Of a stretch of 5,587 bases of DNA, positions 4,860-5,587 are shown piece by piece. The number at the start of each line of letters is the position of its first letter. Within the stretch, counting starts at the first letter, position 1. Source of the stretch: JAXDLW01 sp046262515 (GTDB lineage: Bacteria; Chloroflexota; Dormibacteria; DASZGP01); assembly GCA_046262515.1 (NCBI GenBank), contig JBHEMP010000002.1:1-5587 (forward strand). The letters run 5' to 3'. The notes beneath the pieces were generated by a model. It saw only the letters and a list, made by a program, of their open reading frames with translations, was not told the origin of the DNA and made no database searches. The position numbers and the translations under genes were made by a program.

Positions 4860-5587
4860 CTACGCCGAACCCGACGACGAGATCACGAACCTCGTCGACC
4901 GCCTCCGCTCCGAGAAGACGGAGAAGGAGCTGGTCTTCGTCCTGCCCGCCGCCAGCCGGGTGATGCACTCAAGCCTAAATGCCCGATTGCTGATGCAATA
5001 CAGCAATTCCCTCGGCAAGAAGACGTCGGTGGTCAGCCCGGACGGCAGGACCCAGGGCGTTGCCATCGAGACGGGTTTTGACACCTTTGCCTCGATGTCC
5101 GCATTCGAGGCGGGCAGGGCCCTCGACCGCGCCGTCGAGTCACCGCGGGCGGGCTCTTCCCTGGCCGGCGCCGCCCTTGGCGCGGCTGCCGCGCACGACG
5201 TACCCCCCGCCGTCACCCGCCGTGCGGCGGCCCCGCCCGCCCCGGTGGTTTCCCCACGGCCGCGCCCCCTCGCCGCGGGTGTCGCCGCCGCCGCCCCGGC
5301 CGCCGTGACGAGCGTCGGCCCGCGCCGCCAGGTGGGGCCGCTGCCGTGGGTCCTGGCCGCCCTGGGTGTCTTCCTGATCGCCATGATCCTGCTCTTCTTC
5401 GTCCTCCCCAGCGCCACCGTGACCATCACCGTGGCGGCCCGGTCTGTCCACGTCGAGCCCACGATCACCGGCGCGACCACGCCGCCCCCGGCCACGGACC
5501 AGCTGGCGATCCAGACAACCATCCAGAGCGCCCAGGCCCAGCAGCAGCAGCAGGTCACCTCGACCGGTCAGAAGGTCATCCCGGGTG
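4846..5587 (+). CDS. Single-pass membrane protein, partner of the FtsA-like ATPase (3' end outside window)
   Basis: From a CTG at 4846, 247 residues are visible and the frame is open to the window edge. Residues 1-85 look like a small cytosolic alpha/beta domain: PKLVYAEPDDEITNLVDRL, then LVFVLPAAS, then LNARLLMQYSNSLGKKTSVVSPDGR. I recall similar N-termini (DDEITxVI, V-LP, NLKLL, LGK, IVTxD) in membrane proteins next to FtsA-like genes in candidate-phyla and Chloroflexi genomes, often labelled baseplate J/gp47-like. No baseplate domain is visible here. Residues about 100-165 are an Ala/Pro/Arg linker. Residues 167-187 (PWVLAALGVFLIAMILLFFVL) form one transmembrane helix, followed by a beta-type segment (PSATVTITVAARSVHVEPTITG) and a Gln-rich run. 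The positive flank (GPRRQVG) before the helix predicts the N-terminus inside. No ATG, GTG or TTG precedes GTG 4960, which would cut into the domain. The frame begins directly after, and in phase with, the TAG of the previous gene. The function is not known. Confidence 0.78.
   Translation, partial: MPKLVYAEPDDEITNLVDRLRSEKTEKELVFVLPAASRVMHSSLNARLLMQYSNSLGKKTSVVSPDGRTQGVAIETGFDTFASMSAFEAGRALDRAVESPRAGSSLAGAALGAAAAHDVPPAVTRRAAAPPAPVVSPRPRPLAAGVAAAAPAAVTSVGPRRQVGPLPWVLAALGVFLIAMILLFFVLPSATVTITVAARSVHVEPTITGATTPPPATDQLAIQTTIQSAQAQQQQQVTSTGQKVIPG
4986..5007 (+). repeat. AT-rich inverted repeat inside the membrane-protein gene
   Basis: ATTGCTG (4986-4992) is the exact reverse complement of CAGCAAT (5001-5007). 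The 5' arm's ATTGC can also pair with GCAAT at 4995-4999, giving two alternative hairpins. It lies in an unusually AT-rich patch (about 4969-5010) with codons rare in this window (CTA, AAT, TTG). No function is evident. Confidence 0.35.

Noticed and set aside
4960..4965. GTG 4960 or ATG 4963 as the start of the membrane protein
   Set aside because: The upstream in-frame sequence looks like the first strand and helix of the same domain, and no good ribosome-binding site sits before 4960.
5539..5553. Run of five CAG codons
   Set aside because: It encodes a short Gln run in the extracytoplasmic segment. It is too short to call a functional repeat.
4846..5587. Phage or tailocin baseplate gene
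   Set aside because: Homologues may carry a baseplate J label, but no baseplate domain or phage neighbour is visible. The neighbours are housekeeping genes, and the protein has a transmembrane helix.

Overview
This is a GC-rich bacterial window in which most codons end in G or C. All supported genes are on the + strand and tightly packed. It holds the tail of a probable anti-sigma factor, a complete SigB/SigF-type sigma factor, a complete alanyl-tRNA synthetase, a complete FtsA-like actin-fold ATPase, and the start of a single-pass membrane protein that runs off the right edge. The base composition, the stress-type sigma factor and the FtsA-like/membrane-protein pair would fit an uncultured Chloroflexota or Dormibacterota-like lineage, or an actinobacterium. 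That is an impression from gene content only, and the assignment is weak.

Bases 1-911 are a partner-switching stress module. The RsbW-like anti-sigma reading frame ends in TGA at 133-135. The sigma factor frame overlaps that stop, and the only start codon that keeps its conserved N-terminus is a CTG at 132, giving a CTGA overlap. Bases 912-997 are the only real intergenic gap (86 nt). It holds GC-rich hairpins just after the sigma stop and a plausible promoter whose transcript would begin only a few bases before the alaS ATG.

Bases 998-5587 look like one operon. alaS (998-3592) overlaps the ftsA-like gene by ATGA at 3589-3592. The ftsA-like gene ends in TAG at 4840-4842. The next reading frame continues in the same phase directly after that stop and has no ATG, GTG or TTG before its conserved region. 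Its best start is again a CTG (4846), 8 nt after a GAAGG ribosome-binding-site-like sequence. Two of the three internal gene starts outside alaS therefore look like CTG starts (132 and 4846); only the ftsA-like gene has a conventional one.

The most interesting unit is the ftsA-like gene plus the membrane protein. The first encodes a membrane-targetable actin-family ATPase with a basic amphipathic C-terminal helix. The second has a cytosolic alpha/beta domain, a Pro/Ala linker, one transmembrane helix and an extracytoplasmic beta-rich region. No ftsZ, ftsQ or pil gene is visible. The pair may form an actin-like, envelope-spanning assembly whose role is not evident from sequence. There is no tRNA, rRNA, CRISPR array or mobile element in the window, and no gene-free stretch longer than 300 bases.
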